A stretch of DNA of 64,000 bases from Gilliamella sp. ESL0405 (GCF_019469205.1 NZ_CP048265.1:1984001-2048000), one strand, 5' to 3'. Shown: positions 10,076 to 20,009, counted from the first letter of the stretch. Made by a program: numbers and translations. The notes: generated by a model from the sequence alone, not told the origin.

Positions 10076-10699
10076 CTATTGTTTAATGATTTGTTTCAGT
10101 TTTGCCAATAAACCCGAATAATCAACTTGATTAAAATGGGTAACATCCACTTCGATCAACTGCCCCAAAGCAAACTCGTCGTACTGTCTAGTTTGACAGA
10201 TTTGATAAAATTGTGATTTAGTGACTAAATCGTCGGCCAAACTACGATCTTCAAGTTTATCGCCATAGTGATAGTGCTGCATAATATGACTCAAATGCCG
10301 TTCCGGCGAGCGGTCTCGTTGATAGCGACGTTGCCATAACACATCAAAATCAGCAATTAGGCGGATTGTGATGACTTGATAATGATACTTTTGCGCCAAC
10401 TCACTCAGTCGCTTTTTTTGCTTATCACTAAAGGGGTATTCAGAAATAATAATGCGTTTACCGGCATCCATATACAGTTGTAAAACACCATAATAAAAAT
10501 GCCAAACTTTGTGCTCAAGTGCCTGCTTTTCAGCTTTCGAATTAAAACCAACTGAGTCAGCATATAAAACTTTCGCTTCATCGGGTGTTATCACGAAACT
10601 ATCTTTAAATTGTTGTTGCAATTTATTAACCAGATAAGTCTTTCCTGTACAAGGGCAGCCAGCGAGTAAAATTAAATATTTACGCATACTCACGCTCAC
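10076..10699 (-). CDS. P-loop kinase of the PTS operon (AAA-type, small)
   Basis: The 207-residue protein has a Walker A motif GCPCTGKT at residues 14-21 after a beta-strand (YLILLA), and an arginine-rich lid region (QRRYQRDRSPERH near residues 125-140), the layout of small nucleotide/sugar kinases and zeta-toxin-like phosphotransferases of the P-loop class. It starts on the base following the stop codon of the aldolase gene, so translation is coupled. Context suggests it phosphorylates a sugar phosphate delivered by the PTS, giving a bisphosphate for the aldolase; this is inference. An alternative start at 10687 is possible. No specific substrate can be read from the sequence. Confidence 0.7.
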   Translation of the reverse strand: MSVSMRKYLILLAGCPCTGKTYLVNKLQQQFKDSFVITPDEAKVLYADSVGFNSKAEKQALEHKVWHFYYGVLQLYMDAGKRIIISEYPFSDKQKKRLSELAQKYHYQVITIRLIADFDVLWQRRYQRDRSPERHLSHIMQHYHYGDKLEDRSLADDLVTKSQFYQICQTRQYDEFALGQLIEVDVTHFNQVDYSGLLAKLKQIIKQ

Positions 10700-11557
10700 T
10701 TAGTTTACACAATTATTGGTATTGAGAAATAAACGCATTTTATGCTTCACTATCTCTTTAACCGCCTCATTAGCTGGAATAATATTATGGCGTAATGATT
10801 GATTAATTTCAGTCTGGGAAAATTTATCTTTTGCAACTTGTGTCCAGTTAACTAATAACTCTGTGCCAACATTAAATTTACGTATACCGTTATTAATCAG
10901 TTCCGGATAATCCTCCTCTTTGACTCCTGTTCCGCCGTGAATGACCAAAGGAATATCAACCTTAGCATGAATTTCTTTCAATAACGGTATATTTACCTCT
11001 GTTTTTGACTTAAATTGCCCATGATTGGTACCTATAGCAATGGCTAAAGCATCAATTCCCGTTGCTTTTACAAATGCCAGTGCATCTTCAGGTTTGGTAT
11101 AAACTTTATCGTTAGCATCAACATGAACACCTTCCTCTGTTCCGCCGATTGTCCCTAATTCGCCTTCAACTGATACGCCATGAGCATGGGCATATTCCAC
11201 CACCGCGCGGGTTTTTAAAATGTTTTCTTTAAATGGTAGTGAAGATCCGTCAAACATGACCGAAGTAAATCCGCTATCAATCGCCTGCTTTATATCATCA
11301 AAATTTTTAGCATGATCGAGGTGCAATACCGCATCGACTATCTCTTCATCGGCAATAGCTTTTACGGCATTGACTAAAACTTTAAAGCCAATATACCTTG
11401 CGGTATCAACGCTTGTTTGGATGATAATTGGTGCGCCAACCTCTTTTGCCGCCCGTAACATCGCAGGTAACATTTCTAAATTATGCGTATTAAACGCACC
11501 AACAGTGAAATTTAATTTTTGAGCTAATAAAGTCACATCTTTAAGTGTGGTGTACAT
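10700..11557 (-). CDS. Class II ketose-bisphosphate aldolase (GatY/KbaY/Fba-like)
   Basis: The 285-residue zinc-dependent aldolase carries the class II signatures: HLDHAK (catalytic Asp81, zinc ligand His82), EGELGTIGGTEEG (131-143), the zinc ligand in GTNHG (His179) and the phosphate-loop HGGTG (His207 zinc ligand). Length matches tagatose/fructose-bisphosphate aldolases. It should split a ketose 1,6-bisphosphate or 1-phosphate into dihydroxyacetone phosphate and an aldehyde. It lies in a PTS operon between a small TPR-like gene and a P-loop kinase. The exact sugar cannot be deduced; it differs from the housekeeping Fba context. Confidence 0.88.
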   Translation of the reverse strand: MYTTLKDVTLLAQKLNFTVGAFNTHNLEMLPAMLRAAKEVGAPIIIQTSVDTARYIGFKVLVNAVKAIADEEIVDAVLHLDHAKNFDDIKQAIDSGFTSVMFDGSSLPFKENILKTRAVVEYAHAHGVSVEGELGTIGGTEEGVHVDANDKVYTKPEDALAFVKATGIDALAIAIGTNHGQFKSKTEVNIPLLKEIHAKVDIPLVIHGGTGVKEEDYPELINNGIRKFNVGTELLVNWTQVAKDKFSQTEINQSLRHNIIPANEAVKEIVKHKMRLFLNTNNCVN

Positions 11558-11568
11558 AATTATTTCCT

Positions 11569-11976
11569 TTAATCTCGTTGAATAGTCATCTGTTTAGCAA
11601 TATTGCGCATAGCATCCATTTTATTCATCCAAATATCGATATCAGCCAATGAGCCATGCTGAGCGGCATAAGCTCGCTTAGCGTTATACAAATTCATTAA
11701 TGTTTTATAACCCTCGCCAATTGATTTCTTATGCTGTTGGCTCTTTTCTAAATACTCAATAGCCAAATCAATATGATTTAATTGATGATAAAGCAAGCCG
11801 ATTTGTTCACATGATGAGGCTAATATCAGCAAATCATCGGTCTTTTCGATCTGCGCCAATAATGGGCTAATCTTTAGCTCAATCTGTTCAATTTGCTGAG
11901 CTGTCAGACTGCTTTTAACCTCTGAATCGGGAGCGAGATTTGTTTTAGGTGCCTTTTTTTTAAAAAAGTTAAACAT
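11569..11976 (-). CDS. Small TPR-like cytosolic protein in PTS operon
   Basis: This 135-residue protein has a basic N-terminus (FNFFKKKAPK), then helices resembling one or two tetratricopeptide repeats (residues about 55-115, including EQIGLLYHQLNHIDLAIEYL). It has no signal peptide or enzymatic motif that I recognise. It sits between the EIIC and aldolase genes with short spacings (14 and 11 bases), so it is part of the operon. A scaffolding or regulatory role is possible, but I have no evidence for one. Confidence 0.6.
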   Translation of the reverse strand: MFNFFKKKAPKTNLAPDSEVKSSLTAQQIEQIELKISPLLAQIEKTDDLLILASSCEQIGLLYHQLNHIDLAIEYLEKSQQHKKSIGEGYKTLMNLYNAKRAYAAQHGSLADIDIWMNKMDAMRNIAKQMTIQRD

Positions 11977-11990
11977 GTCAAACTCCTAAA

Positions 11991-13280
11991 CTAAAAGTGC
12001 TTCAATATCGGGCTTAATATCCACGCATAAAGCAGTGCCACGGTGACAGTATCAACATCAGTTGCCGTTGCATTGATAAACCCCATTTGATTAAAGATAG
12101 TAACAAGCAAAGCAGGCAGCAAAGTAATAAATATCCCATGCGCAATACCGCCGATAAGCGCACCACGGCGACCACCAACTGCATTACCAAAGATCCCTGC
12201 CGTACCGCCGGCAAAAAAGTTGGTTAACATTCCCGGTAAAATCATCGCCAGACCAAAGGCAGGTAGCGTTAACATGGCAATTACGGTACCTATAGAGGTG
12301 GTAATAAAACCTAAAATCACCGCATTTGGGCTATAAGGGAAAAATACCGGGCAATCAAGCGCCGGAATTGCATTCGGTACAACTTTCATTGCGATACCTC
12401 TAAATGCCGGAACAATTTCACCGAGTAATAACCTCACGCCAGCAAGTAACACATAGATTCCAACGACAAATATTATCGCTTGGGTAAAGGCATAAATGAC
12501 GTAATTTTGACTACCGGATAAGGTTGAAGCATACGCTTCACCAGCGAAAAGAGCGGTAATAATATAAAGCGGGATCATAACCACCATGACGGATAAATAA
12601 GTATCTTGCAAAAATTCAAATGATTTAGGCAACTTCATATCTTCAATAGAACGCTTGTTTTCACCTCGCTCCCCTACCAGATAAGCTACGCCAGCCTCGA
12701 ATAAATAGCCAATTGTACAAAAGTGCCCTAATGCAATGTCATTGGATCCGGTCACTTTACGAATAATGGGTTGGGCAATGGCAGGCATAAATACAGCAAA
12801 AAGTGCACCAATAAACCCGCCAACCAAAATTAGTGTTATTCCGGACAGTCCGGCAAAACTACCAAATACCGTTGTCATTGTTGCCATCCATAAAATAGCC
12901 TGCCCAGTTAAAAAAATGTATTTCCAACGTGTAAAACGAGCAATAAGAATATTGAAGATAAAGATCATCAAAAACGTTAGAGCAATATCACGACCTAATC
13001 CTAACTGATTCATTGCTTGCCCGTTAATTGCTTCAATTGAGGGAATAATGCCTTGCATATCAAAGCCAGCGGTAAAGATATGCCCAAAATAGGTCAAACT
13101 TCCCACAATGATACTGGATCCGGCATTGAGTACTTGAAAACCCAATAAGGTTTTCAGTGAGCCGGAAATAATTTGTCCAACGGATTTACGTTGCAAAATC
13201 AACCCAAACATAGCAATTAAGCTAATGGTTATCGAAGCTTGAGTTAAAATATTGTCGATAATAAAGTTAATCACATTCAT
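11991..13280 (-). CDS. PTS EIIC permease, ascorbate/galactitol (UlaA) family
   Basis: The 429-residue membrane protein has about ten hydrophobic segments and resembles UlaA/SgaT: an N-terminal RKSVGQIISGSLKTLLGF segment and a C-terminal ALDCPVFFPYSPNAVILGF segment match that family's conserved regions. It transports its substrate while the partner EIIB phosphorylates it. UlaA homologues move L-ascorbate, but the family is wider and the rest of the L-ascorbate pathway (UlaG lactonase, UlaD-F) is absent here, so the substrate is probably different. It follows the EIIB gene by 21 bases. Confidence 0.85.
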   Translation of the reverse strand: MNVINFIIDNILTQASITISLIAMFGLILQRKSVGQIISGSLKTLLGFQVLNAGSSIIVGSLTYFGHIFTAGFDMQGIIPSIEAINGQAMNQLGLGRDIALTFLMIFIFNILIARFTRWKYIFLTGQAILWMATMTTVFGSFAGLSGITLILVGGFIGALFAVFMPAIAQPIIRKVTGSNDIALGHFCTIGYLFEAGVAYLVGERGENKRSIEDMKLPKSFEFLQDTYLSVMVVMIPLYIITALFAGEAYASTLSGSQNYVIYAFTQAIIFVVGIYVLLAGVRLLLGEIVPAFRGIAMKVVPNAIPALDCPVFFPYSPNAVILGFITTSIGTVIAMLTLPAFGLAMILPGMLTNFFAGGTAGIFGNAVGGRRGALIGGIAHGIFITLLPALLVTIFNQMGFINATATDVDTVTVALLYAWILSPILKHF

Positions 13281-13301
13281 GGTAGTCTCCTTTTTGTGGA
13301 T

Positions 13302-13604
13302 TTAAAGCAATCCCTTTTGTTGCAATACTGGACTTAACTTCTCATCAATTTCCGCTTTTGATACTATATTTTTAAGATAGACCACTGCGGTTTGTTCACT
13401 GATATTGAATTTAGCAAACTGAGGGCGGAAATTTTCAGCTGTGATGATAATATCGGCCTTGGTTGAGGCCGCAGATGAAATATCGGTGTGATCTAACTTG
13501 GCTTCGATACCTTTTGCTTTTAATACATCTTCGGTTGCCATTTGTGCAGCAAAACTACTGCCTAACCCTGCACCACATACAAATAAAATGGTTAAATTAC
13601 TCAT
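13302..13604 (-). CDS. PTS EIIB component (ascorbate/lactose-type fold)
   Basis: The 100-residue protein has the phosphorylatable cysteine Cys10 in LFVCGAGLGSS, the P-loop of UlaB/SgaB-type EIIB proteins. It accepts phosphate from an EIIA domain and donates it to the sugar bound by the EIIC. No separate EIIA gene is seen; an EIIA-like domain is fused to the regulator encoded upstream and may fill that role. It is the first structural gene after the regulator. Confidence 0.88.
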   Translation of the reverse strand: MSNLTILFVCGAGLGSSFAAQMATEDVLKAKGIEAKLDHTDISSAASTKADIIITAENFRPQFAKFNISEQTAVVYLKNIVSKAEIDEKLSPVLQQKGLL

Positions 13605-13631
13605 GTTCTATTCTCCTTCGGATTTAACTAT

Positions 13632-15719
13632 TCAATCCGATTTTGCTTCATTAAATAAAATTGACTTAAATTGCGTTATGCTTTGACATTTGGTTAAGTG
13701 CTCCAGTTTTTGTTCATCATTAATTAATTCAATCAAACTGCGCATAATGTTGAGATGAGAAAACGAATCGATAGCGGCTAAACAAAATATAATTTTCACT
13801 GGCCCCATATCATCATTACCAAAATCAACCGGTTGACGCATCGTCACTACGCTCAGACCTAATTGGTTTACCCCGTCTTCAGGGCGAGCATGCGCTAGGG
13901 CTAAATTTTTACCAATCACAATATAAGGGCCATACTGTTCAACCGATGTGATCATGGCATCGACGTAAGAAGGTAAAATAAACTGTTTGTTTAATAGTGG
14001 TTCAGCAGCGATTTGGATAGCCTTTCGCCAATCATGGCAGTCTTGATGTAATAAAATGTCATCATCAGTAAGAATATCTTTCAACATAGGCTGGATTTTC
14101 CTTTTATTGATTTTAAGATTATTAAGCGCTAAACACTTTTCAAGTTGGTTATAGATAGGCTCGGACACAATACCGCCACTTTCTTTAATTAAATTAACAA
14201 GTGAATAGAACAGATCCGTTGCATCTGTTAGGTGATTGATACGCCGATTAGCACGATGTTTAGTTAAAAAGTCTTTAATGATTGGATGATTTTTTTCTTT
14301 TAATATGGGTTCTAACACTAAAACCGGATGAGCAAAATGCTGCAAAGGGAAAGTAGAAAATATTAAATCAAAATCAAGCTGATCCAATAAATTTAAATCA
14401 TTGCGACCCAAAATCGCTAAAACATCTATACTAAAAAACTCTTTGAGTGTCTGTGCAAGTAGATTAGAAGTTGCTATACCATGACAACACAACACCACAG
14501 CTTTAAAATAGTAACTGCGATCTTGATTAATGGCGCTGGCAAAGGTTGAAAAATGAATTGTCAAAAAAGCGATTTCATCATCAGAAATCTTATGGCTTAG
14601 TTTTGTTTCAAGCTCATGCATAAAAGTGGTAATAGCTGCATGAATTTCACCGTAATTTTGTTTAATACTATCAAGCAATGGATTAATAATGTGAATATTA
14701 TTACTCACTCTGGCAATTAACCCGGCTAAGTGCTTGCAAAGGTTTTCATATAACTGTTCTTGTTTGGTCGAAAATGGGATTTGCGTTTTTTCTTCAACAT
14801 AATTAACCAATTTAATCGCTAATAACTGTGCATTGAGCCATTCGACATAGTTATTAATATCCTTAGTATTAAATGCCTCCAGCATGTAAATGATATATTG
14901 GCGCTCTTGCCAATTTACCTGCAATGCGAAATGCTTGCACACCAAATGAATAAAGTTAGCTATTTGTCCCTGTTCGTTATTATTAAAATCAGATCTGACC
15001 ATTGTCAGATGATGTTGATGCTGATTACGAACAATCCAAATAGCGGTAAAAATAACAATTTGTTGAACATAAATTTCATCATGTATCTGACTGATAGTTC
15101 GGTGCGCTAACTGCAATAAGTTATCAATCAATAATTGAGGAATATAATTAAACAAATGTTGTTGTATCGAACTGAGTTCATGTAGAGGCTTATCTAGATC
15201 TAAATTTGCGGCAAATTGGTTAATAGCTTCATACATCATTAAGCGAATCGAGCGCTCTAATCCGACAAATTGCATCCCTTGTTTAGGTTGGCTAATTAAT
15301 TCAATATCATATTTTTTTAATCGTGCTCTGATTTTACGAATATCTTCATCTAACACACTTTTTGAAACAAAATAGACTGCTTCTTTATGGCTTAAAATAA
15401 CGGGTGTTTTAGCAAAAGCAATTGACAATAACAAATCAAACTGGCGCTCATCTTTGCTCAAAACGGCTGATGTGGGCAAGCCAAGTAATGCATGTTGAAT
15501 AAGCTGTTTTTGATCTTGATCGGCATGGATAATAAATCCTTTATTACGCACAGTGGTGATTAAAGTGAAATGTCTTTGGGATAAGAACTCATTAATTTCT
15601 TGAATTTCATTACGAATAGTTCGAGCGCTAATTTGAAACTCTTCTGTAAGCATTTCAATGGTTAATGGGTAGTCGACTGAAATGAATTTTTTAAATAATT
15701 CAATGGTTCTACTTCGCAT
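13632..15719 (-). CDS. PRD-containing transcriptional activator with fused EIIB- and EIIA-like domains (MtlR/LicR type)
   Basis: The 695-residue protein has an N-terminal helix-turn-helix (about residues 5-60), a second HTH-like segment, PTS regulation domains (about 175-395, with conserved histidines such as KHLAGLI and TIHFSTF), an EIIB-like domain (about 405-490, with CCHGIATSN) and a C-terminal EIIA domain (about 550-690) with the phospho-histidine in ALAHARPEDGV. Such proteins sense PTS phosphorylation and activate a sugar operon. It lacks the RNA-binding CAT domain of BglG, so it should act on DNA. It sits 27 bases upstream of the EIIB gene and probably controls the operon downstream. 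Confidence 0.87.
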   Translation of the reverse strand: MRSRTIELFKKFISVDYPLTIEMLTEEFQISARTIRNEIQEINEFLSQRHFTLITTVRNKGFIIHADQDQKQLIQHALLGLPTSAVLSKDERQFDLLLSIAFAKTPVILSHKEAVYFVSKSVLDEDIRKIRARLKKYDIELISQPKQGMQFVGLERSIRLMMYEAINQFAANLDLDKPLHELSSIQQHLFNYIPQLLIDNLLQLAHRTISQIHDEIYVQQIVIFTAIWIVRNQHQHHLTMVRSDFNNNEQGQIANFIHLVCKHFALQVNWQERQYIIYMLEAFNTKDINNYVEWLNAQLLAIKLVNYVEEKTQIPFSTKQEQLYENLCKHLAGLIARVSNNIHIINPLLDSIKQNYGEIHAAITTFMHELETKLSHKISDDEIAFLTIHFSTFASAINQDRSYYFKAVVLCCHGIATSNLLAQTLKEFFSIDVLAILGRNDLNLLDQLDFDLIFSTFPLQHFAHPVLVLEPILKEKNHPIIKDFLTKHRANRRINHLTDATDLFYSLVNLIKESGGIVSEPIYNQLEKCLALNNLKINKRKIQPMLKDILTDDDILLHQDCHDWRKAIQIAAEPLLNKQFILPSYVDAMITSVEQYGPYIVIGKNLALAHARPEDGVNQLGLSVVTMRQPVDFGNDDMGPVKIIFCLAAIDSFSHLNIMRSLIELINDEQKLEHLTKCQSITQFKSILFNEAKSD

Positions 15720-15786
15720 AAACTTCTCACCTATTTACTTCTTAATTTAAGTATAAGTGAGATGAATTTGCTTACCTAGTTGGTAT

Positions 15787-15809
15787 TTTTGCAAAGATAA
15801 ATTGCAAAA
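15787..15809. promoter_or_regulatory. Inverted repeat upstream of the PTS regulator gene
   Basis: TTTTGCAA at 15787-15794 and TTGCAAAA at 15802-15809 form perfect 8-bp arms seven bases apart, about 70 bases upstream of the regulator start. It is a candidate binding site for that regulator or another factor. Confidence 0.4.
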
Positions 15810-15911
15810 TTGTTGGTAATAAATGATGTTATTTTGGAAGGGAGTAAATTACGCTAACGAAATTGATTAAGTGCATCGATCTTGTGGCTTCAACCCAATC
15901 AACCACTAACG

Positions 15912-16520
15912 TTAGCGCTTTTTGCGACGCTTAATAGCAACCAATAATGAACGATGACACTTATAAATCATATCCGGTGGCAGCATAATTAATTCAGCTA
16001 ACGGCTCTGTCCAATTTGGAATGATAGTATTTTCATGATTATTTTCATCAATAGGGTTATCAATTGAGTATCGCTCATGGCTGGCAAATAGCGCCTGTTT
16101 TTTGGCAACATCTTTATCATCTTCATCACTTAGCATATTGCAGCAATTAAGAACTTCTTGGGCAAAAAGGTCTGGCCAGTTATCAGGAACGTTTCTAATT
16201 TTTACAAATTCAGCAAGATAGCGAAGCATATCGCGGAATAGTAACAGATAAACCATTTGTAAATTTCGCCCGGACAGTTGTGCTAATTGTTCATCAGATA
16301 ATTTATCGTTAATTACACTCGGTATCCATTTAAAAAACAGGGTATCTTTATACATATCAATAACGGGCTTAATTGATTTAAATTTCGGTTTAACTAACTT
16401 ATCAATCTCACGAGAAATCTGCATAGTAGGATAACCTACATTATTACGCCCGTTAAGATCACGCCCGGTTAAGGGCTGAACTTTTTTCCGTATGAATAAT
16501 TTTTTAAGCAATCCTAGCAT
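15912..16520 (-). CDS. Conserved-looking hypothetical protein downstream of rlmB
   Basis: I do not recognise the family of this 202-residue protein. It starts at 16520, chosen for the ribosome-binding site AAGGAAGGT and because a longer frame would enter rlmB. Residues 1-20 are basic (LLKKLFIRKK), the middle (about 60-130) is helical, an acidic cluster (DEDDKD) lies near residue 140, and it ends RRKKR. No membrane segment or signal peptide is seen. It begins 13 bases after the rlmB stop codon, so it is probably co-transcribed with rnr-rlmB, which hints at an RNA or ribosome link without proving it. Confidence 0.65.
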   Translation of the reverse strand: MLGLLKKLFIRKKVQPLTGRDLNGRNNVGYPTMQISREIDKLVKPKFKSIKPVIDMYKDTLFFKWIPSVINDKLSDEQLAQLSGRNLQMVYLLLFRDMLRYLAEFVKIRNVPDNWPDLFAQEVLNCCNMLSDEDDKDVAKKQALFASHERYSIDNPIDENNHENTIIPNWTEPLAELIMLPPDMIYKCHRSLLVAIKRRKKR

Positions 16521-16533
16521 ATAACCTTCCTTG

Positions 16534-17280
16534 TTAGCGGTTTTTCTGACGAACAATCTCAAATAAGCAAACACCTGTTGCAACTGACACATTAAGCGAT
16601 GACACAATGCCAGCCATTGGAATACTCACTAACTCATCACAATGCTCTTTAGTTAAGCGACGCATACCTTCACCTTCTGCCCCCATAACTAAAGCGAGTG
16701 AAGTTGCATTTTTAAAAAAGTCTGTTTGGTATAGCGTGCTTTGCGCTTCACCGGCCGTTCCAACTATCCATACTTGATATTCATCTTGTAACATACGCAT
16801 AGTGCGGGCTAAGTTGGTGACTCGTACCACCGGAACACTTTCCGCAGCGCCACAGGCAACTTTTTGAGCGGTAGAATTCAGTGGCGCAGAACGATCTTTC
16901 GGTACAATAATAAAATCAACACCAGCAGCATCAGCTGTACGAATACAAGCACCTAGATTATGTGGATCAGTTACGCCATCTAAAATTAGAATCACCGCAT
17001 TAGGCTGCTTATCCATAAGTAAAGGAATATCATTTTCTTGATAACGGCGGCTTGGTTTAACCATTGCCAAAATTCCTTGATGCACACCATTGTTCGATTT
17101 TTCATCTAACCATTGGCGATTGGCGATTTTAATAGTCAAACCGAGCTGTTCCAACTCGTGTACCAACCCATTTAAGCGTTTATCATCACGCCCTTTAGTA
17201 ATATATACTTCAATAATTCTTTCTGGTGCTCGTGTTAATAATGCTTCAATGGCATGGATACCATATACTGTTTCACTCAT
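16534..17280 (-). CDS. rlmB: 23S rRNA (guanosine-2251-2'-O)-methyltransferase
   Basis: The 248-residue protein has an N-terminal substrate-binding domain (about 1-80) and a SpoU/SPOUT knot domain with the three family motifs: [21 protein letters not shown] (motif 1, near 100-120), [12 protein letters not shown] (motif 2, near 200) and [18 protein letters not shown] (motif 3, near 218-236). It methylates Gm2251 in the peptidyl-transferase P loop. Its start codon follows the rnr stop directly, the conserved rnr-rlmB arrangement. Confidence 0.95.
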   Translation of the reverse strand: MSETVYGIHAIEALLTRAPERIIEVYITKGRDDKRLNGLVHELEQLGLTIKIANRQWLDEKSNNGVHQGILAMVKPSRRYQENDIPLLMDKQPNAVILILDGVTDPHNLGACIRTADAAGVDFIIVPKDRSAPLNSTAQKVACGAAESVPVVRVTNLARTMRMLQDEYQVWIVGTAGEAQSTLYQTDFFKNATSLALVMGAEGEGMRRLTKEHCDELVSIPMAGIVSSLNVSVATGVCLFEIVRQKNR

Positions 17281-19680
17281 CTATTTTTTACTCTTTTGTT
17301 TTTTGCTACTCGATTTTGACTTAGTCCGTTTTTTATTTTTAGCTTTACTATTGATTTTCTTTGCTTCACCGGCACTATTTTTGGTACTCGTTTTTTTAGT
17401 ACTCGCTTTTCTACTTTTGCGTTTTACCGGTAAATCAATGTCCTTGCTTTTGTCAGTTTGTTTGGATTTATCTTTAGCCGTTTTGCCTTGACGTTTTGGC
17501 TTATTATTACTGCCAACCAAAGAAAAATCAATTTTGCGCTCTTCAGGATTCACATTATCGACTTTGACTTGTACCTTATCGCCTAAACGATAACTAAAAC
17601 GGGTATTTTCGCCGATTAACCGATTTCGGGCTGCATCATAAAAATAGTAATCATTTTCTAAGGAAGAAACATGCACAAGCCCGTCAATGAATAAATCATC
17701 AAGTCGAACAAAGAAACCAAAATTCACCACACTGGAAATGGTACCGTTAAATACCTCACCAACATGATCTTGCATATAATCACATTTTAACCAATCAACT
17801 ACATCTCGAACGGCCTCATCTGCTCGGCGCTCAGTCATCGAACAGTGTTCACCAAAATAGAGCATTTCACTGGTAGTGTAACAATGCCCACCAGTTTTAC
17901 TGGTTTTGTGTTTTTCATTTGCCAAAATCCATTTGATTGTACGATGTAATAATAAATCAGGATAGCGACGAATTGGTGAAGTGAAATGGGCATACTCTTG
18001 TAGCGCTAAGCCAAAATGCCCACGATTTTCAGGATCATAAATTGCTTGTTTCATTGACCGTAAAATAACCGTTTGTAACATTTCGTGATCCGGCCTTGCT
18101 TCGACAGCAACCATTAACTGAGCAATATCTTTCGGTGTTGGTGTTGCGCCACCATTAAGGCTTAGACCCAGCTCACTTAAAATACTGCGTAAGTTGTTTA
18201 TTCGGTCTTCATCTGGTCGGTCATGAACACGAAACAGAGCCGGAACTTGAGCACTAATCACAAATTTTGCAGCCGCAACATTCGCTAAAATCATACACTC
18301 TTCAATGATCTTATGCGCATCATTGCGCTCAGCAAATTCAATACTCTCGATTCTTTTATCTGCATTAAATATAAATTTTGGTTCCTGTGATTCAAAACCG
18401 ATTGCTCCACGTGCAATTCTTGCCTTATCTAATACCTTATATAAGCCATTTAGATTCTCCAGATGAGGGACTAAATCTTGGTAATGTTGGCGTAACTCAG
18501 TATCGCCTTCTAATATTTTAGCTACTTTTGTATAAGTTAATCGTGCATGTGAATTCATCACCGCTTCATAAAATTGGTAGCTCGTCAAACGCCCTCTATT
18601 TGATACCGTCATTTCACAAACTAAACATAACCGATCAACTTGAGGATTTAATGAACAAAGTCCATTAGATAACTCCTCCGGCAACATAGGGACAACACGA
18701 GAAGGAAAATAAACAGATGTACCACGCAAACACGCTTCTTTATCGATAGCTTTGCCTGGTCTGACGTAATAACTCACATCAGCTATCGCCACCCACAAGC
18801 GATACCCGCCACCACGATTTTTTTGACAATATACTGCATCATCAAAATCACGAGCGTCCTCGCCGTCTATGGTAACTAAAGGTAAATTTCTCAGATCCTG
18901 CCGACCTTTTTTGGCACTTTCCGGCACCTGATCCTTAAATTTATTGACCTCCTTTACTACCGCTTTAGGTAATTCATAAGGGATTTCATGATTTCGCAAT
19001 GCAATATCGATTGCTAAATTTGTTCCCATGATTTCACCCAGTACTTCTTTTATTATTCCGACAGCTTTTTTACCACGTTCCGGACGTTGTTGTAACTCGA
19101 CAACAACCACTGCCCCCATACGAACGGTGCGATCGGGTTTGCCTGCAATTAAAATATCAAAATTTAAACGGCTGTCATCGGGCACCACAAACCCAACGCC
19201 TTGTTCAATAAAATAACGTCCAACTATTTGATTGGTTCGTGGTTCAAGTATCCGAACGACTCGTGCTTCTGTTTTCCCTCGATATTGATTACCCAGAGGC
19301 TGAGCTAAAATCACATCGCCTTGTAAGACTTTTTTCATCTGTTCCGGCGATAAGAAATAATCTTCGGGTTTTCCTTCAACACGTAAAAAACCAAAACCAT
19401 CACGGTGTGCAATCACCTTACCTTTGACCATATCTAATTTTTCGGGAAGTGCATAACATTTACGGCGCGTAAATACAACTTGACCGTCTCGTTCCATTGC
19501 ACGCAAGCGGCGATGTAGCGCTTCTTTTTGTTCTTGATTTTTAATAGAGACTGCTTGGGCAATTTTTTCTAAATTAGCAGGCTTGGCTTCTTTGGTTAGG
19601 TAATCTAATATTAATTCGCGGCTAGCTATTGGAGAGTCATACTTTTTCGCTTCTCGTTCATAAAATGGATCGTTTATCAT
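17281..19680 (-). CDS. rnr: Ribonuclease R
   Basis: RNase R is a processive 3'-5' exoribonuclease that degrades structured RNA and takes part in rRNA and tmRNA-linked quality control. Order of domains: helix-turn-helix (about 10-70), two cold-shock domains (about 75-220), RNB catalytic domain with the metal-binding [14 protein letters not shown] near residue 270, S1 domain (about 630-715) and a lysine/serine-rich tail of about 65 residues. I chose the ATG at 19680 (799 residues), where the protein aligns with the E. coli start ([12 protein letters not shown]); an in-frame ATG at 19716 adds 12 residues. It is first of rnr-rlmB-hypothetical. Confidence 0.95.
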   Translation of the reverse strand: MINDPFYEREAKKYDSPIASRELILDYLTKEAKPANLEKIAQAVSIKNQEQKEALHRRLRAMERDGQVVFTRRKCYALPEKLDMVKGKVIAHRDGFGFLRVEGKPEDYFLSPEQMKKVLQGDVILAQPLGNQYRGKTEARVVRILEPRTNQIVGRYFIEQGVGFVVPDDSRLNFDILIAGKPDRTVRMGAVVVVELQQRPERGKKAVGIIKEVLGEIMGTNLAIDIALRNHEIPYELPKAVVKEVNKFKDQVPESAKKGRQDLRNLPLVTIDGEDARDFDDAVYCQKNRGGGYRLWVAIADVSYYVRPGKAIDKEACLRGTSVYFPSRVVPMLPEELSNGLCSLNPQVDRLCLVCEMTVSNRGRLTSYQFYEAVMNSHARLTYTKVAKILEGDTELRQHYQDLVPHLENLNGLYKVLDKARIARGAIGFESQEPKFIFNADKRIESIEFAERNDAHKIIEECMILANVAAAKFVISAQVPALFRVHDRPDEDRINNLRSILSELGLSLNGGATPTPKDIAQLMVAVEARPDHEMLQTVILRSMKQAIYDPENRGHFGLALQEYAHFTSPIRRYPDLLLHRTIKWILANEKHKTSKTGGHCYTTSEMLYFGEHCSMTERRADEAVRDVVDWLKCDYMQDHVGEVFNGTISSVVNFGFFVRLDDLFIDGLVHVSSLENDYYFYDAARNRLIGENTRFSYRLGDKVQVKVDNVNPEERKIDFSLVGSNNKPKRQGKTAKDKSKQTDKSKDIDLPVKRKSRKASTKKTSTKNSAGEAKKINSKAKNKKRTKSKSSSKKQKSKK

Positions 19681-19844
19681 ATGCAATATCCAGTGATCAT
19701 ATATAGTCGGTAGCATAACATAGAGTCATGTAACTTAAAATAAACATTGCTTTTGACGACGAATCTTTATCGATATAATTTACCTTGCTAAACAAAATTG
19801 AATGATTAATTGTATTTTTTAATATTCTTGAAATTGATTATTTT

Positions 19845-19873
19845 TTGTCAACGATTCTTAGCAGCTTTATATG
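19845..19873 (+). promoter_or_regulatory. Putative promoter for the small RNA at 19.9 kb
   Basis: TTGTCA at 19845-19850 and TATATG at 19868-19873 are 17 bases apart. The predicted start near 19880 gives a transcript of about 130 bases ending at the terminator at 19975-20009. Confidence 0.45.
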
Positions 19874-19925
19874 TTTCATCCGCTGCCCCCATTTTCTAAG
19901 TGCTTTATCGTATAGGAGTACATTG

Positions 19926-19979
19926 ATGAGGAAATGTTATCCGCTTTCATACAGAAAGCTTTGTGACCCGTTGGGTTAA
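19926..19979 (+). CDS. Candidate 17-residue peptide MRKCYPLSYRKLCDPLG
   Basis: The ATG is seven bases after an AGGAG ribosome-binding site, and the frame ends in TAA. The peptide is basic with two cysteines and two prolines. Its stop codon lies inside the left arm of the terminator hairpin (19975-19984), so a terminating ribosome would compete with hairpin formation, as in attenuators. No downstream gene is present on this strand, so it may instead be a dual-function RNA. Too short for statistical support; the ribosome-binding site and terminator are what make it credible. Confidence 0.4.
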   Translation: MRKCYPLSYRKLCDPLG

Positions 19980-20009
19980 ACTCATCATAAGTGAGTTGGA
20001 CGATTTTTT
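19975..20009 (+). terminator. Terminator of the candidate small RNA
   Basis: GTTAAACTCA at 19975-19984 pairs with TGAGTTGGAC at 19992-20001 (one mismatch, one G-U), followed by GA and six T residues at 20004-20009. The minus strand has no T run, so it acts on plus-strand transcripts. Confidence 0.6.

Noticed and set aside
11991-13604. The PTS operon as an L-ascorbate system
   Set aside because: EIIB/EIIC resemble UlaBA, but the lactonase and the decarboxylase/epimerase genes are absent and an aldolase and a kinase are present instead.
13632-15719. The PRD regulator as the antiterminator for the porin RAT
   Set aside because: It begins with a DNA-binding helix-turn-helix and has no RNA-binding CAT domain, so it should not recognise the RAT.
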